Both the position numbers and the translations under genes were made by a program. Under the pieces are notes generated by a model. The model was not told the DNA's origin, did not search any database, and worked only from the letters and a program-made list of their open reading frames with translations. A DNA stretch of 64,000 nt from Bacilliculturomica massiliensis (GTDB taxonomy: Bacteria; Bacillota; Clostridia; Peptostreptococcales; Anaerovoracaceae), in NCBI RefSeq assembly GCF_900605495.1, contig NZ_LR027598.1, positions 104,432 through 168,431 of the forward strand, written 5' to 3'. Numbering within the stretch: the stretch's first letter is position 1; each line of letters opens with the position of its first letter. This document shows positions 26,833 to 36,753 of this stretch, in pieces.

Positions 26833-27942
26833 ATGTTTATGAAACTTTTCCGCGCGGTTTTCGCACTGTGCGGGTTATTGTTCGGATATGGAGTGGCGTC
26901 TTTTCTTCAATCGGCGAAACTGTTCTCTTATCTGGGAGACGAGATCGTTCTGACGAGCGTACAGGAAAATATCATCAATGTTGTACTCTCGCTTATTTTT
27001 GGACTTATATTTTATAAAATCACGCCGCTGATCCGCAGACATGGTGTGGAAGTTGCAAAAAACATTGAGTCCGATCTGCAGAAGGTGCCGGCCAACGAGA
27101 TCTTGTCCGGCGGACTGGGCATGATCGCCGGACTGATCGTGGCTTTTTTTGTAAGCCAGATCATCTACGGCCTGAGCATCCCATTTGTGCATACCTATTA
27201 TCTGGATACGATCCTGTCGATCCTGATCTATCTGTTCTGCGCCTATCTGGGCATGACGATCATGCAGAAGAAGGGACGGGACGTGCAGTCTCAGTGGCTT
27301 CTGGCCCGGCGGGAAAAGCCGGCCAAGGGAAAAGCCAAAGGAGCCACGCCGAAGATCCTGGATACCAGCGTCATCATCGACGGACGCATTGCGGATATCA
27401 TGAAGACCGGCTTTATCGAGGGCGATATCGTGATCCCCGAATTCGTTCTGGTGGAACTGCGGCATATCGCCGATTCCTCGGACAGCCTTAAGAGAAACCG
27501 CGGGCGCAGAGGACTGGATATCCTGAACCGGATCCAGACAGATTACGGGATAGAGATCTACAACACCGACGCTGAAAAAGCGCTGGAGGAGATCCCGGAA
27601 GTGGATGTAAAACTGCTGAAACTGGCGCAGATCATGAACGGCAAAGTCGTGACCAACGATTTTAACCTGAACAAGGTGGCCATGATCAAAGGCGTGGAGG
27701 TACTGAACATCAACGAACTGGCCAACACGCTGAAACCGGTGGTCCTGCCCGGCGAGGAGATGCAGCTCTTCCTGGTGAAGGAAGGCAAGGAGAACAATCA
27801 GGCGGTGGCCTATCTGGACGACGGAACGATGATCGTGGTGGAAGACGGCAAACGCTTTATCGGAAAGACTATCGACGTGACCGTGACCAGCGTGCTGCAG
27901 ACCTCAGCCGGCCGCATGATCTTCGCAAAGCCGAAACGATAG
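26833..27942 (+). CDS. PIN/TRAM domain membrane protein, YacL-like
   Basis: Protein of 369 residues with four N-terminal membrane segments (about 5-22, 45-65, 88-110 and 125-140), then a PIN nuclease domain (about 178-290), then a C-terminal TRAM domain (about 308-368). PIN acidic residues are visible in ILDTSVIIDGRI, FVLVELRHIAD and VVTNDFNLNK. The architecture equals Bacillus YacL, and the neighbourhood (carD upstream, ispD/ispF downstream) is also conserved. Predicted RNase or RNA-binding role is inferred from the domains; the natural substrate is unknown. ATG 26833 follows aaaggaggtgaa. Confidence 0.92.
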   Translation: MFMKLFRAVFALCGLLFGYGVASFLQSAKLFSYLGDEIVLTSVQENIINVVLSLIFGLIFYKITPLIRRHGVEVAKNIESDLQKVPANEILSGGLGMIAGLIVAFFVSQIIYGLSIPFVHTYYLDTILSILIYLFCAYLGMTIMQKKGRDVQSQWLLARREKPAKGKAKGATPKILDTSVIIDGRIADIMKTGFIEGDIVIPEFVLVELRHIADSSDSLKRNRGRRGLDILNRIQTDYGIEIYNTDAEKALEEIPEVDVKLLKLAQIMNGKVVTNDFNLNKVAMIKGVEVLNINELANTLKPVVLPGEEMQLFLVKEGKENNQAVAYLDDGTMIVVEDGKRFIGKTIDVTVTSVLQTSAGRMIFAKPKR

Positions 27943-28011
27943 GGAGCTTTTCCGGTCGGTACGGCGGGACGGCGCCTGAGGGCGCGTATCTGTAGAAAAA
28001 GGTTGCTGTTT

Positions 28012-29316
28012 ATGTATCAAAATAAAAAGATCGGCGTTATTATTGCCGCCGCCGGATCCGGTTCACGGATGGGCGGCGGCATTTCAAAACAGTTCAGAAA
28101 AATCGACGGTATGCCGGTGCTCTCCATGGCTTTGGCCGCCTTTGAAGATCACCCCTGGATCGATGAGATCACAGTGGTGACCAGGGCGGACAGTCTGGAT
28201 CTCTGCCGGCGGGAAATGATAGCCCCCTATGGATTTCGCAAGGTGAACCGCATCGTTGAAGGCGGAGAGCAGAGGCAGGATTCCGTATACAGGGGGCTGC
28301 TTGCGTTGCCGGAGGACACGGCGCTGGTGCTGGTCCACGACGGAGCGCGTCCTTTCGTCAGCCGCCGGATCATATCCGATTCAGTGGAGGCCGCCTTTTG
28401 CCGTGGCGCGGCGGTGGCCGCCGTTCCTGTGAAGGATACCATAAAGACAGCGGAACACGTCTCTGAAGGAGAAAGCGGCGGCCCGGAGGATTCTTATTTT
28501 ACCGGCACTCCCGACCGCGGAAAGCTGTATGCAGTGCAGACGCCCCAGGCTTTTTCCGTCCCCATCCTGAGAGAGGCGCTGGAACGGGCTTTTGAAGAAA
28601 AATTTTATGGCACGGATGACAGTGTTTTGGTTGAAAGACTGGGCAAAACAGTGTATCTTGTAAAGGGTGAGTACGAAAATATAAAGATCACCACGGCCGG
28701 GGATATGGAGACCGGCGCGGCTATCGCCAGAGGCATGAAACGCGCCGCCGGACCGGAGAAGACAGAAAGAGCGGAGGAAATTGCTGTGAAAGAGACGCTG
28801 ACTCTGCGGGTGGGGACGGGTTTTGACGTTCACCGCCTTCAGGAGGGTAGAAAGCTCATATTGGGCGGCGTGGAGATCCCGTGGGAAAAGGGCCTTCTGG
28901 GCCATTCCGACGCGGATGTTTTGATCCACGCGGTCATGGACGCGCTTCTGGGCGCTGCAGCGCTGGGAGATATCGGACAGCATTTTCCGGACACCGACCA
29001 GGCTTACCGGGGCATATCCAGTCTGGAGCTGCTGAAACGCGTGGGGGAACTTCTGCGCGGGAAAGGGTACGGTGCAGGCAATATCGACGCTGTTGTGATC
29101 GCGCAGCAGCCGAAGATAGCGCCGTTTATCCCGTCCATGAGAGAAAAGATCGCCGGCGCGCTGGCGGTCAGTCCGGAACAGGTCAGCGTAAAGGCCACCA
29201 CCACGGAAGGTCTGGGGTTCTGCGGACAGGGCGAGGGGATCGCTGCGCAGGCAGCGGCCACTGTCGTGCCGTCTGCCGCGCTGTATTCAGACCGGCAGGC
29301 CGGCGGGGACCGTTAA
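28012..29316 (+). CDS. ispDF: Bifunctional IspD-IspF isoprenoid enzyme
   Basis: Fusion of 434 residues carrying two steps of the MEP pathway. The IspD part (about 1-235) makes CDP-methylerythritol from MEP and [20 protein letters not shown] is the nucleotide-binding loop and [11 protein letters not shown] is also present. The IspF part (about 265-425) forms the cyclic diphosphate: [12 protein letters not shown] and [21 protein letters not shown] give the zinc ligands Asp, His and His, with [10 protein letters not shown] after. A linker rich in Glu/Lys (about 236-262) joins them. ATG 28012 follows aaaaagg; a TTG nine bases upstream is less likely. IspE, the intervening enzyme, is not in the window. 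Confidence 0.96.
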   Translation: MYQNKKIGVIIAAAGSGSRMGGGISKQFRKIDGMPVLSMALAAFEDHPWIDEITVVTRADSLDLCRREMIAPYGFRKVNRIVEGGEQRQDSVYRGLLALPEDTALVLVHDGARPFVSRRIISDSVEAAFCRGAAVAAVPVKDTIKTAEHVSEGESGGPEDSYFTGTPDRGKLYAVQTPQAFSVPILREALERAFEEKFYGTDDSVLVERLGKTVYLVKGEYENIKITTAGDMETGAAIARGMKRAAGPEKTERAEEIAVKETLTLRVGTGFDVHRLQEGRKLILGGVEIPWEKGLLGHSDADVLIHAVMDALLGAAALGDIGQHFPDTDQAYRGISSLELLKRVGELLRGKGYGAGNIDAVVIAQQPKIAPFIPSMREKIAGALAVSPEQVSVKATTTEGLGFCGQGEGIAAQAAATVVPSAALYSDRQAGGDR

Positions 29317-29408
29317 CAGAACATACAGCGCCGGTCGCAAAAGACTGGTCTTAAAAGAGAATCAGCAGGCGGGAAGCCGCCTGTCACAGATAAAGGAGTG
29401 TTAGCGCT

Positions 29409-31133
29409 ATGAGACTTTCAAAAATGCACATGAAAACTCTTCGGGAGGTACCCGCCGAGGCGGAGATACCCAGTCATATTCTGCTGCTGCGGGCGGGGAT
29501 GATCCGCAAGCTGGTGTCCGGAGTATACGGCTTTATGCCCATGGGATACCGCAGTCTTCGCAAGATCGAGCAGATCGTCAGAGAAGAGATGGACGCCAAA
29601 GGCGGTCAGGAGATCCTGATGTCGGCCATTCAGCCGGCGGAGCTCTGGCAGGAGTCGGGCAGATGGTCCGTGTTCGGACCGGAGATGTTCCGGCTGCAGG
29701 ACCGCAACGCCAGAGATTTCTGCCTGGGTCCCACTCACGAGGAGATCTTTACGGACATCGTGAGGAATGAGGTGGACTCTTACCGTCAGCTGCCCCTCAA
29801 CCTCTACCAGATCCAGACGAAGTACCGCGACGAAAAGCGGCCCCGTTTCGGGCTCATGAGAAGCCGCGAATTCATCATGAAGGACGCTTATTCCTTCGAT
29901 CGGGACTGGGAAGGTCTGGACAAGAGCTACCAGGACATGTACGACGCCTATACGAAAATATTTGAACGCTGCGGCCTGACCTTCCGGGCGGTGGAGGCGG
30001 ACACGGGAGCGATGGGAGGAAATAATTCCCATGAGTTCTGCGCTCTGTCCGAGGTGGGAGAGAGCGAGATCGCTTACTGTTCCCAGTGCGACATGGCGGC
30101 CACCACGGAGCGGGCGGCCTGTGTGGATGAGAAGGCGCCGGCGGAAGCGGAGCTGCCGCTGGAGACGGTATACACGCCGGGGACCAAGACGATCGAGGAT
30201 GTGGCCAACTTCCTGAAGCTGGACAAGAAAAAGACCATCAAGGCTCTGCTGTTCGCCGTAAGCGATCAGGATTACGATTATGTGGCGGCTTTCGTGCGCG
30301 GAGACCGCGAACTGAATATGACGAAGCTGATAAACGCGCTGGGCTTGGCGGAGCATCAGATCGAATTTGCCGACGAGACAGCCATGCACGAGCAGACGGG
30401 CTGCGTGGGCGGCTTTACCGGGCCTGTGGGTCTGCACGACTGCAAGATGGTGGTAGACTCGGAGCTGGTGGAGGCGAAGAACATGTGCGCCGGCGCCTGC
30501 AAAGAAGATCATCACATGATCAATGTGAACTACGGCCGGGATTATAAAGGCGATCTGGTGCTGGATCTCAAGCTGATCAAGGAAGGGGATCCCTGTCCGG
30601 TATGCGGCGCGCCGGTGAAGATGGCGAGGGGCATCGAAGTGGGCCAGGTGTTCAAGCTGGGCACGAAGTACAGCCAGGCCATGGGCGCGTATTACAAAGA
30701 TGAAAACATGCAGGATCAGGTATTGGTGATGGGCTGCTACGGCGTGGGCGTGAGCCGTACGCTGGCCGCTGTAGTGGAACAGCATCACGACGACAAAGGA
30801 ATTATCTGGCCCATCTCTGTGGCTCCCTACCACGTGATCATCACGCTGGTCAACGGAAACGACGAGGGGCAGAAAGATCTGGCTGAGGAGATCTACGGAG
30901 AACTGCAGGCGGCGGGAGTAGAGGTGCTGCTGGACGACAGAAAAGAGCGTCCCGGCGTCAAGTTCAACGACGCGGACCTGCTGGGCATCCCCATCCGCAT
31001 CACTGTGGGCAAGAAGGCCGGGGACCGGGTGGTGGAATTCAAGCTGCGCAGCGAGAGTCAGTCTGTGGATATGAACGCGACCACGGCGGTGGAAGAGGCC
31101 GTGGTGATGGTAAATACGCACCGTCACGGTTAA
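29409..31133 (+). CDS. proS: Prolyl-tRNA synthetase
   Basis: Charges tRNA-Pro; 574 residues, the long bacterial form with an editing (INS) insertion. Class II motif 2 is in [28 protein letters not shown] and motif 3 is in [25 protein letters not shown]. The INS editing domain covers about 225-400 ([29 protein letters not shown]), followed by the anticodon-binding domain (about 470-570). ATG 29409 lies after ataaaggag. No T-box leader is visible in the 92 bases upstream. Confidence 0.98.
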   Translation: MRLSKMHMKTLREVPAEAEIPSHILLLRAGMIRKLVSGVYGFMPMGYRSLRKIEQIVREEMDAKGGQEILMSAIQPAELWQESGRWSVFGPEMFRLQDRNARDFCLGPTHEEIFTDIVRNEVDSYRQLPLNLYQIQTKYRDEKRPRFGLMRSREFIMKDAYSFDRDWEGLDKSYQDMYDAYTKIFERCGLTFRAVEADTGAMGGNNSHEFCALSEVGESEIAYCSQCDMAATTERAACVDEKAPAEAELPLETVYTPGTKTIEDVANFLKLDKKKTIKALLFAVSDQDYDYVAAFVRGDRELNMTKLINALGLAEHQIEFADETAMHEQTGCVGGFTGPVGLHDCKMVVDSELVEAKNMCAGACKEDHHMINVNYGRDYKGDLVLDLKLIKEGDPCPVCGAPVKMARGIEVGQVFKLGTKYSQAMGAYYKDENMQDQVLVMGCYGVGVSRTLAAVVEQHHDDKGIIWPISVAPYHVIITLVNGNDEGQKDLAEEIYGELQAAGVEVLLDDRKERPGVKFNDADLLGIPIRITVGKKAGDRVVEFKLRSESQSVDMNATTAVEEAVVMVNTHRHG

Positions 31134-31215
31134 AGGCCGGGGACGGCGGAGCCTTCGCGGGCCGCGGAGGCTTTGACAGCCGTGATTTCCATGACCGTGC
31201 AGGGAGGTGGATCGT

Positions 31216-31695
31216 ATGTGGTTTGGCGGAGTGCGAGTGATCGCTGTCGATGAAGAGAACAGAGTGCTCATGGTGAAGCAGCACCACGAGGACCGCGATA
31301 TCTGGATGCTGCCTGGAGGCGGGATCGAGGAGGGCGAAAACGCCAGGGAGGCGGCCGCACGTGAGGTCCTGGAGGAGACGGGCCTCAGCGTGGAGGTCGG
31401 TCCCATGCTGTGGCATGTGGAGGAGGTCTCGGAGACGAGAGGGCAACGCTTTGTCAACTTCTTTTTTGCCCGCGCGGCGGGAGGGGAGCCGGAACTGGGG
31501 CGGGATCCCGAGTTCGACGCAGCGCATCAGGTACTGCGGGAAGTGCGGTTTCTCAGCGCGGAGGCCATCGCAGCCCTTCCGCACGTCTATCCCGAATTTT
31601 TGAGGACCGAACTGCCGGCTGTGCTGGAAAACTCTGCACAGGGCGGAATGTACGACGCTTTTCGGGTCCGGGAGCGGAGACCGGAACAAGCGTAG
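31216..31695 (+). CDS. NUDIX hydrolase
   Basis: Small hydrolase of 159 residues acting on a nucleoside-diphosphate-linked compound; the substrate is not predictable. The Nudix box GGGIEEGENAREAAAREV-LEETGL fits GX5EX7REUXEEXGU with all catalytic glutamates. ATG 31216 follows agggaggtg; a GTG nine bases earlier overlaps that site and is less likely. It lies between proS and a cyclophilin gene with short gaps, so it is probably cotranscribed. Confidence 0.92.
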   Translation: MWFGGVRVIAVDEENRVLMVKQHHEDRDIWMLPGGGIEEGENAREAAAREVLEETGLSVEVGPMLWHVEEVSETRGQRFVNFFFARAAGGEPELGRDPEFDAAHQVLREVRFLSAEAIAALPHVYPEFLRTELPAVLENSAQGGMYDAFRVRERRPEQA

Positions 31696-31725
31696 AGAAA
31701 AGACGCATGATAAAAGGAGAAAAAC

Positions 31726-32214
31726 ATGAGAAAAATAGTTACGATCGAGATGGAAAACGGCGATATGATGAAAGCGGAGCTTTATCCCGAGATCGCGCCC
31801 AAGACCGTGGAGAATTTTGAAAAACTGGTGAAGGAAGGATTCTACGACGGAACCATCTTCCACAGAGTCATCCCCGGATTCATGATCCAGGGCGGCGATC
31901 CCACAGGAACGGGAATGGGCGGACCGGGCCATACGATCGAAGGCGAGTTTGCGGCCAACGGATTTAAAAATGATCTGAAGCACACGGCGGGCGTGCTCTC
32001 CATGGCCAGGGCCATGGATCCTAATTCCGCCGGTTCTCAGTTCTTCGTCATGGTGGAGGACGCTCCCCATCTGGACGGTCAGTACGCGGCCTTTGGAAAG
32101 CTCATCGAGGGACTGGAGACAGCTCAGAAGATCGTAAATGTCAGAAGGGACATGCGGGACAAGCCGAAGGAAGAGCAGAAAATGGTGAGAGTCACCATCG
32201 AGGAAGTAGAGTAA
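31726..32214 (+). CDS. Peptidyl-prolyl cis-trans isomerase, cyclophilin type
   Basis: Cytoplasmic cyclophilin of 162 residues without a signal peptide. Core residues are in FHRVIPGFMIQGGDPTGTG (catalytic Arg), GVLSMARAMDPNSAGSQFF, and the HLDGQYAAFGKL block, where tryptophan of the cyclosporin site is replaced as usual in bacteria. ATG 31726 follows aaaaggag. A hairpin terminator follows at 32264. Confidence 0.95.
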   Translation: MRKIVTIEMENGDMMKAELYPEIAPKTVENFEKLVKEGFYDGTIFHRVIPGFMIQGGDPTGTGMGGPGHTIEGEFAANGFKNDLKHTAGVLSMARAMDPNSAGSQFFVMVEDAPHLDGQYAAFGKLIEGLETAQKIVNVRRDMRDKPKEEQKMVRVTIEEVE

Positions 32215-32263
32215 GAGACAGTATCCAGCTTTATCTTTAATTGTCAGCCAATGAGTTTGTGGT

Positions 32264-32292
32264 GAAATGCGCCTGGGATCCAGGCGCATTTC
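32264..32292 (+). terminator. Terminator after the cyclophilin gene
   Basis: Perfect 13-bp stem gaaatgcgcctgg / ccaggcgcatttc around a three-base loop, followed by the T-rich gttgtttg. Confidence 0.7.
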
Positions 32293-32390
32293 GTTGTTTG
32301 GGCGAAGGCAAGCTGTTTTAGAGGGCGTTCCGCGGTTCCTGGCCCGCTGGTGTGCCGCCGAAGCCCATTGCGTTCAGAAGCCCTGCCCCC

Positions 32391-32420
32391 TTGCCGCAGC
32401 GTTCTGCCTGACGGTACAAT
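32391..32420 (+). promoter_or_regulatory. Candidate promoter of a small ORF
   Basis: TTGCCG (32391-32396), 18-base spacer, TACAAT (32415-32420). It lies 20 bases before a short reading frame with a purine-rich site. Confidence 0.4.
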
Positions 32421-32439
32421 TTCGCCTTAACAGGGGCAT

Positions 32440-32613
32440 ATGGCTGATTATAATTTATTTAACATATATAAGAAATTGCTGGATGGACGATCCAATTCTG
32501 AAAATTTAGAATCGGAGACAAAACTTGGATTAAAAATGTTGGAATTTCAACGTTTGTGTGTGTCGGGGCTATGTGATGACTCTGTGAAGTTTCAGGCAAA
32601 AACCCCCGGTTGA
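32440..32613 (+). CDS. Candidate small protein of 57 residues, unknown
   Basis: A short frame starting ATG 32440 (MADYNLFNIYKKLLDG...) and ending at TGA 32611. It has a possible promoter (32391-32420) and a purine-rich site (aggggc) slightly close to the start. The predicted peptide is soluble, with an amphipathic first half, two cysteines near residues 40 and 45, and no membrane segment. Base composition is AT-richer than the neighbours. It ends exactly where the promoter of the M23 peptidase gene begins. I do not recognise a family; it could be a chance frame. Confidence 0.3.
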   Translation: MADYNLFNIYKKLLDGRSNSENLESETKLGLKMLEFQRLCVSGLCDDSVKFQAKTPG

Positions 32614-32614
32614 C

Positions 32615-32643
32615 TTGACTTTTTTGTAATAATACTGTAACAT
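32615..32643 (+). promoter_or_regulatory. Promoter of the M23 peptidase gene
   Basis: TTGACT (32615-32620), 17-base spacer, TAACAT (32638-32643); a second overlapping TTGACT begins at 32610. Predicted start near 32650 gives a leader of about 205 bases. Confidence 0.55.
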
Positions 32644-32657
32644 TTGTACTGTCGGGT

Positions 32658-32755
32658 GCATAAGATCACATGAGAGAGAAGGATTCCGCGGCCTGGGATG
32701 CGCCGTGAAAACGGCGAAAATGCTGCGGAGCAACATGTGACAGTGTGCTTATGAA
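32658..32755 (+). ncRNA. Candidate structured RNA leader (unclassified) upstream of the M23 peptidase
   Basis: Four nested helices can be read directly: cataag (32659-32664) with cttatg (32748-32753); tcacatg (32666-32672) with catgtga (32734-32740); tccgc (32685-32689) with gcgga (32725-32729); and cgccgt (32701-32706), loop gaaa, acggcg (32711-32716). The purine-rich internal loops look riboswitch-like. It does not match the conserved cores of ydaO/c-di-AMP, c-di-GMP, TPP, SAM or glycine aptamers as I know them. A further small hairpin, ggagc/gctcc, follows near 32785-32801. Confidence 0.5.
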
Positions 32756-32855
32756 ACGGGATTTAAGGAGATTAAGATAAAAAAAGGAGCGTGTCGGCTC
32801 CGAAGAAAGGTGGGATGAAACAGAATAAGTTGCAACATGTACCAGGAGAGGAAAA

Positions 32856-34439
32856 ATGAACTTGAAAGCGAATTTTAACAAAGATGAAATTTCAAAAGCA
32901 TTTAATAGGATAAAGGACAAGCTTCCCGCAATGGGCGTCAATGTGATGAACGACGAGAAGCTGTTCGGTCAGAAAGCAAACTTAAGAAACGCAATCCACA
33001 CATTTTTGGAAAGAGAAAAGGCCATCTGGGCCGAACTGGGCTACGCGGAGACCTTTGCCCGCGGCGTGGACGCCTGGGACCGCATGAACACGAGACGGAT
33101 CTTCGCGGCGGGAGGGGCGCTTCTGGCCGTAGGTATGATCGCGTTTACCGTCCACGTGGCGACTCAGCCCAACGCGTTTTCGCTGGAGATCAACGGCGTG
33201 CCCGTAGGGTACGTGGAAGCTCCCGAGATCGTGGATCAGGCGGTAGCTGATCTGAAGCTGGAGCTGCTGGCATCCGAGGGCGTCAGCAACGTGGTGATAG
33301 GCGAAGATGTCATCGCCTGCACGGCCACCAGAGAGAAAAAGCTGAACCTTCTGGACGAGGAAGAGATCCAGGAAGCCGTACTGGAAGCCGACGTGTGTCA
33401 GCTGGACGCCTGGGCTGTGACCGTCAACGGAGAGAGGATCGTTGCCGCGGCCACGCAGGAAGCGGCGGATCAGATACTGGCCGATGTGGCGGACAGCTAC
33501 AAGTCAGAGGGCTCTGAGATCATCAGCTTCGGTTATAAAGAAGACGTGGAAGTGGAACCCTGCACGGTGGGCGTGGGAGAGATCATGCCGTCGGAGCAGG
33601 CTGTGACTTTCATCCTGACCGGTTCCGAGGAGCCGCAGACCTACACGGTCGTCGAGGGAGACACGCTGTGGGATATCGCCTTTGCCAACGGTATGAAGCC
33701 CGCTGAGCTGGTAGCGGCAAATCCGGATTTCGAGCCGGATAAGCTGAAGATCGGCCAGGTACTGAATCTGGTGGCAGTTAAGCCCTATCTCACCGTGACG
33801 ATGACAGAAAAACTGACGGCCAAGGAAGCGATCCCCTTTGAAACGATCTATGAAGACAAAAGTACGCTGACCAGAGGGAAGACGGAAGTCAAGACGGCCG
33901 GTGTGAACGGCCAGAAAGAAGTGGTCTCTCAGGTGGTGAAGGAAAACGGCAAAGTGGTTGCCAGTACCGTGCTCAACGAGACCGTGATCTCCGAGCCGGT
34001 AGCGCAGGTGGCTTACCGCGGGACCAAGTCGGTTGTTCTGACAGCCAGCGCCAGAGGGTCCGGCGTGCTGGGAAATCCTCTGTCGTCGATCGTTCCTTCT
34101 CAGAACGGCGGTATGTACGGAGCCAGCAGAGGCGGAAGACGCCATGTGGGAGTGGACCTTCGTTCCTCCAAGGGCGCGCCGATCTACGCGGCTGACAGCG
34201 GCACAGTCACGAAGGTGAGCAGCAACGGAAGCTATGGTAAGCTGATCGTCATCAGCCATGGAAACGGGCTGACCACAAAGTACGCGCACTGCAATTCCAT
34301 CGGCGTGTCTGTGGGACAGAAGGTCCAGAAGGGCGAGCAGATCGGAACAGTGGGCAATACAGGCAACGCTACAGGCTACATCCTCCATTTCGAGGTGCTT
34401 GTAAATGGAACCAATGTGAACCCGCTGAATTATCTCTAA
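32856..34439 (+). CDS. Membrane-anchored LysM-G5-M23 peptidase-like protein
   Basis: Cell-wall protein of 527 residues. One membrane segment lies at about 84-104, with the N-terminal 83 residues cytoplasmic and the rest outside. The order outside is a spacer domain (110-255), LysM (about 261-307, TYTVVEGDTLWDIA), G5 (about 310-388) and an M23/LytM domain (about 415-520). Zinc ligands His430 and Asp434 (HVGVD), His478 (YAH) and His511 are present. The usual HxH motif reads Ile509-Leu-His511, so the first, catalytic histidine is missing; activity may be weak or absent, as in LytM-type regulators. ATG 32856 follows gagagg. Long structured leader upstream. Confidence 0.88.
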   Translation: MNLKANFNKDEISKAFNRIKDKLPAMGVNVMNDEKLFGQKANLRNAIHTFLEREKAIWAELGYAETFARGVDAWDRMNTRRIFAAGGALLAVGMIAFTVHVATQPNAFSLEINGVPVGYVEAPEIVDQAVADLKLELLASEGVSNVVIGEDVIACTATREKKLNLLDEEEIQEAVLEADVCQLDAWAVTVNGERIVAAATQEAADQILADVADSYKSEGSEIISFGYKEDVEVEPCTVGVGEIMPSEQAVTFILTGSEEPQTYTVVEGDTLWDIAFANGMKPAELVAANPDFEPDKLKIGQVLNLVAVKPYLTVTMTEKLTAKEAIPFETIYEDKSTLTRGKTEVKTAGVNGQKEVVSQVVKENGKVVASTVLNETVISEPVAQVAYRGTKSVVLTASARGSGVLGNPLSSIVPSQNGGMYGASRGGRRHVGVDLRSSKGAPIYAADSGTVTKVSSNGSYGKLIVISHGNGLTTKYAHCNSIGVSVGQKVQKGEQIGTVGNTGNATGYILHFEVLVNGTNVNPLNYL

Positions 34440-34484
34440 AATCCAGAAAAAACTTTATAAAGAATAGAAAATGGTATATAATTT

Positions 34485-34523
34485 AGAGCGAGTATTCGAC
34501 GAATACTCGCTCTGCTTGTTTTT
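34485..34523 (+). terminator. Terminator after the M23 gene
   Basis: Perfect 13-bp inverted repeat agagcgagtattc / gaatactcgctct (34485-34513), followed by gcttgttttt. A TATAAT string (34477-34482) just before may also serve a weak promoter for cysE. Confidence 0.8.
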
Positions 34524-34602
34524 CAGGGACTTTCGGCGGGCGCTGCGCGGCGGACGAAGGGGAGAAAAACAGGGGGATCCATATCCATATGCGGAGGCTG
34601 AT

Positions 34603-35256
34603 ATGGCGTTTTTTAGAGAAGTAAATGAAGATATAAAGGCGGTGCTCAACCGGGACCCTGCAGCCAGAAACGGCTTTGAGGTCCTTTTGTGCTACCCGGG
34701 GATCTGGGCTCTGATCCTGCACCGGCCGGCAAACTGGCTGCACCGCCATCATATGAAGCTCCTGGGGCGCATGCTGTCTCAGCTGGTGCGTTTTCTCACC
34801 GGCATCGAGATCCACCCGGGCGCGGCCATCGGCAGACGATGTTTTATCGACCACGGCATGGCTGTGGTCGTAGGAGAAACCACTGAGATCGGCGACGACG
34901 TCACGATCTATCAGGGTGTAACTCTCGGCGGAACGGGTAAAGATACAGGGAAGAGGCATCCGACCATCGGGAACAATGTGGTCATCAGTTCCGGAGCGAA
35001 GGTGCTGGGGCCATTCAAGGTGGGTGACAACTCCAAGATCGGAGCGGGTTCCGTGGTGCTCAAAGAAGTTCCTCCCAACTGTACGGTGGTCGGCATACCG
35101 GGCGCCATCGTGAAGCGGGGCGGAAAGAAGCAGGCGGAACAGGATCTGAATCAGGTGGACCTGCCGGATCCAGTGGCCGTGGAACTGGAATGTCTGCGCC
35201 GCCGGATCGTAATGATGGAAAATAAAATAAGAGAGCTGGAGAAAAGGAGCGTGTGA
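34603..35256 (+). CDS. cysE: Serine O-acetyltransferase
   Basis: Acetylates L-serine from acetyl-CoA, the first step to cysteine; 217 residues, the short Bacillus type. The left-handed beta-helix begins near residue 65 ([28 protein letters not shown]), with the catalytic His/Asp in FIDHG and GVTLGGTGK as the CoA loop. A coiled C-terminal helix (about 185-217) ends the protein. ATG 34603 follows gcggagg; the frame is open further upstream but that part overlaps the terminator. cysS starts two bases after the stop, linking cysteine synthesis and charging. cysK is separate at 21353. Confidence 0.95.
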   Translation: MAFFREVNEDIKAVLNRDPAARNGFEVLLCYPGIWALILHRPANWLHRHHMKLLGRMLSQLVRFLTGIEIHPGAAIGRRCFIDHGMAVVVGETTEIGDDVTIYQGVTLGGTGKDTGKRHPTIGNNVVISSGAKVLGPFKVGDNSKIGAGSVVLKEVPPNCTVVGIPGAIVKRGGKKQAEQDLNQVDLPDPVAVELECLRRRIVMMENKIRELEKRSV

Positions 35257-35258
35257 TT

Positions 35259-36659
35259 ATGAAGATTTACAATACATTGACGCGGAAAAAAGAAGACTTT
35301 GTGCCGATCGATGAAAATGAGATCAGGATCTACGTGTGCGGACCCACGGTGTATAACTTTTTCCATATCGGAAATGCCAGACCTTTCGTGGTGTTCGACA
35401 CGCTGAGAAAATATCTGGAGTACCGCGGAAAGAACGTGAAATTCGTTCAGAATTTTACCGACGTGGACGACAAGATCATCAATAAGGCCCGGGAGGAAGG
35501 CGTCTCCGCCGGAGAGATCAGCGAGAAGTACATCGAAGAATACTTCAGGGACGCGCAGGCGCTCAACGTAAAGAAGGCCACCGTGCACCCCAGGGTGACG
35601 GAGAATATGAATGAGATCATCGCGTTTGTGCAGGACCTCATCGACAAGGGCTACGCCTATGAGGCGGAGGGCGATGTGTACTACAGCACCAGAAAATTTG
35701 CGGAGTACGGCAAACTTTCCGGGCAGAATATCGAGGATCTGGAATCGGGAGCCAGGATCGAAGTGGGTGAAAAGAAACAGGACCCGCTGGATTTTGCGCT
35801 GTGGAAAGCCAGAAAGACAGATGATGAGATCGCATGGGAATCCCCCTGGGGCATGGGCCGGCCGGGCTGGCACATCGAGTGCTCCGTGATGTCCACCAAG
35901 TATCTGGGGGAGACCATAGACATTCACGCGGGAGGGCAGGATCTCACATTCCCTCATCATGAAAACGAGATCGCACAGACAGAGGCCCATTCGGGAAAAC
36001 CCTTTGCAAATTACTGGATGCACAACGGGTACATCACCATCGACAATGAGAAAATGTCGAAGTCCAAAGGCAATTTCTTTACCGTACGGGACATTCTGCA
36101 GAACTATGACGGCGAGGTCATGCGCTTTTTCCTGCTCTCCGGGCATTACAGAAGCCCAATCAATTTCAGCCGGGAGCTGATGGAGCAGGCGAAGAACGGT
36201 CTTGCCCGCATGCGCAACGCCAAGCTGCATCTGGAGCACCTGATCAGCACAGGCAGCGAGGGAATGACGGAACGTGAGACGGCGGCGTTTGCGGAATTGG
36301 GCAAATACCGGGATAAATTCATCGAGTGCATGGAGGACGATCTGAATACGGCCGACGCGATCAGCGCAGTGTTTGAGCTGATCCGCGATATCAACACGGA
36401 CACGAAGGACGGAGGCTCGAAAGAGTTTGCTGAGAAATGCCTGGGACTGCTGGACGAACTGACCGCCGTTCTGGGGCTGCTGAGGAATGATGATTCCGCA
36501 GGAGAGCTGGACGACGAGATCCGGAAGCTGGTCGACGAGCGCCAGGAAGCCCGCAAGGCCAAAAATTTTGCAAGAGCGGACGAGATCAGGGATCTGCTTG
36601 CGGCGAAGGGGATCACGCTGAAAGATACCCCCCAGGGCGTACAGATCATCCGGGAATAA
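35259..36659 (+). CDS. cysS: Cysteinyl-tRNA synthetase
   Basis: Class I synthetase charging tRNA-Cys; 466 residues. The HIGH-type motif is FFHIGNARP, preceded by the zinc cysteine in VCGPTVYN. Further zinc ligands are in HIECSVMS and [10 protein letters not shown], and the KMSKS loop is [10 protein letters not shown]. The helical anticodon region follows residue 310. ATG 35259 follows aaaaggag. It forms a two-gene unit with cysE. Confidence 0.98.
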   Translation: MKIYNTLTRKKEDFVPIDENEIRIYVCGPTVYNFFHIGNARPFVVFDTLRKYLEYRGKNVKFVQNFTDVDDKIINKAREEGVSAGEISEKYIEEYFRDAQALNVKKATVHPRVTENMNEIIAFVQDLIDKGYAYEAEGDVYYSTRKFAEYGKLSGQNIEDLESGARIEVGEKKQDPLDFALWKARKTDDEIAWESPWGMGRPGWHIECSVMSTKYLGETIDIHAGGQDLTFPHHENEIAQTEAHSGKPFANYWMHNGYITIDNEKMSKSKGNFFTVRDILQNYDGEVMRFFLLSGHYRSPINFSRELMEQAKNGLARMRNAKLHLEHLISTGSEGMTERETAAFAELGKYRDKFIECMEDDLNTADAISAVFELIRDINTDTKDGGSKEFAEKCLGLLDELTAVLGLLRNDDSAGELDDEIRKLVDERQEARKAKNFARADEIRDLLAAKGITLKDTPQGVQIIRE

Positions 36660-36681
36660 AAGGAGCGCCGCGGCAGGAAGG

Positions 36682-36707
36682 GGCGGTTCCGGTCACACGG
36701 AACCGCC
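36682..36707 (+). terminator. Hairpin after cysS
   Basis: ggcggttccg (36682-36691) pairs with cggaaccgcc (36698-36707). The T-tail is poor, so it may be partial or a processing signal. Confidence 0.4.
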
Positions 36708-36753
36708 GTCTGAGCGGCTTCTGCGTTATGGCTGATAAATAAAAGAGGATGAG

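Noticed and set aside
29317-29408. T-box leader before proS
   Set aside because: Too short and lacks the T-box sequence and antiterminator pairing; only a small caggcgg-type hairpin is present.
34471-34602. 44-codon upstream extension of cysE
   Set aside because: It would begin in the promoter-like TATAAT region and run through the terminator stem; ATG 34603 has a good binding site and the usual N-terminus.
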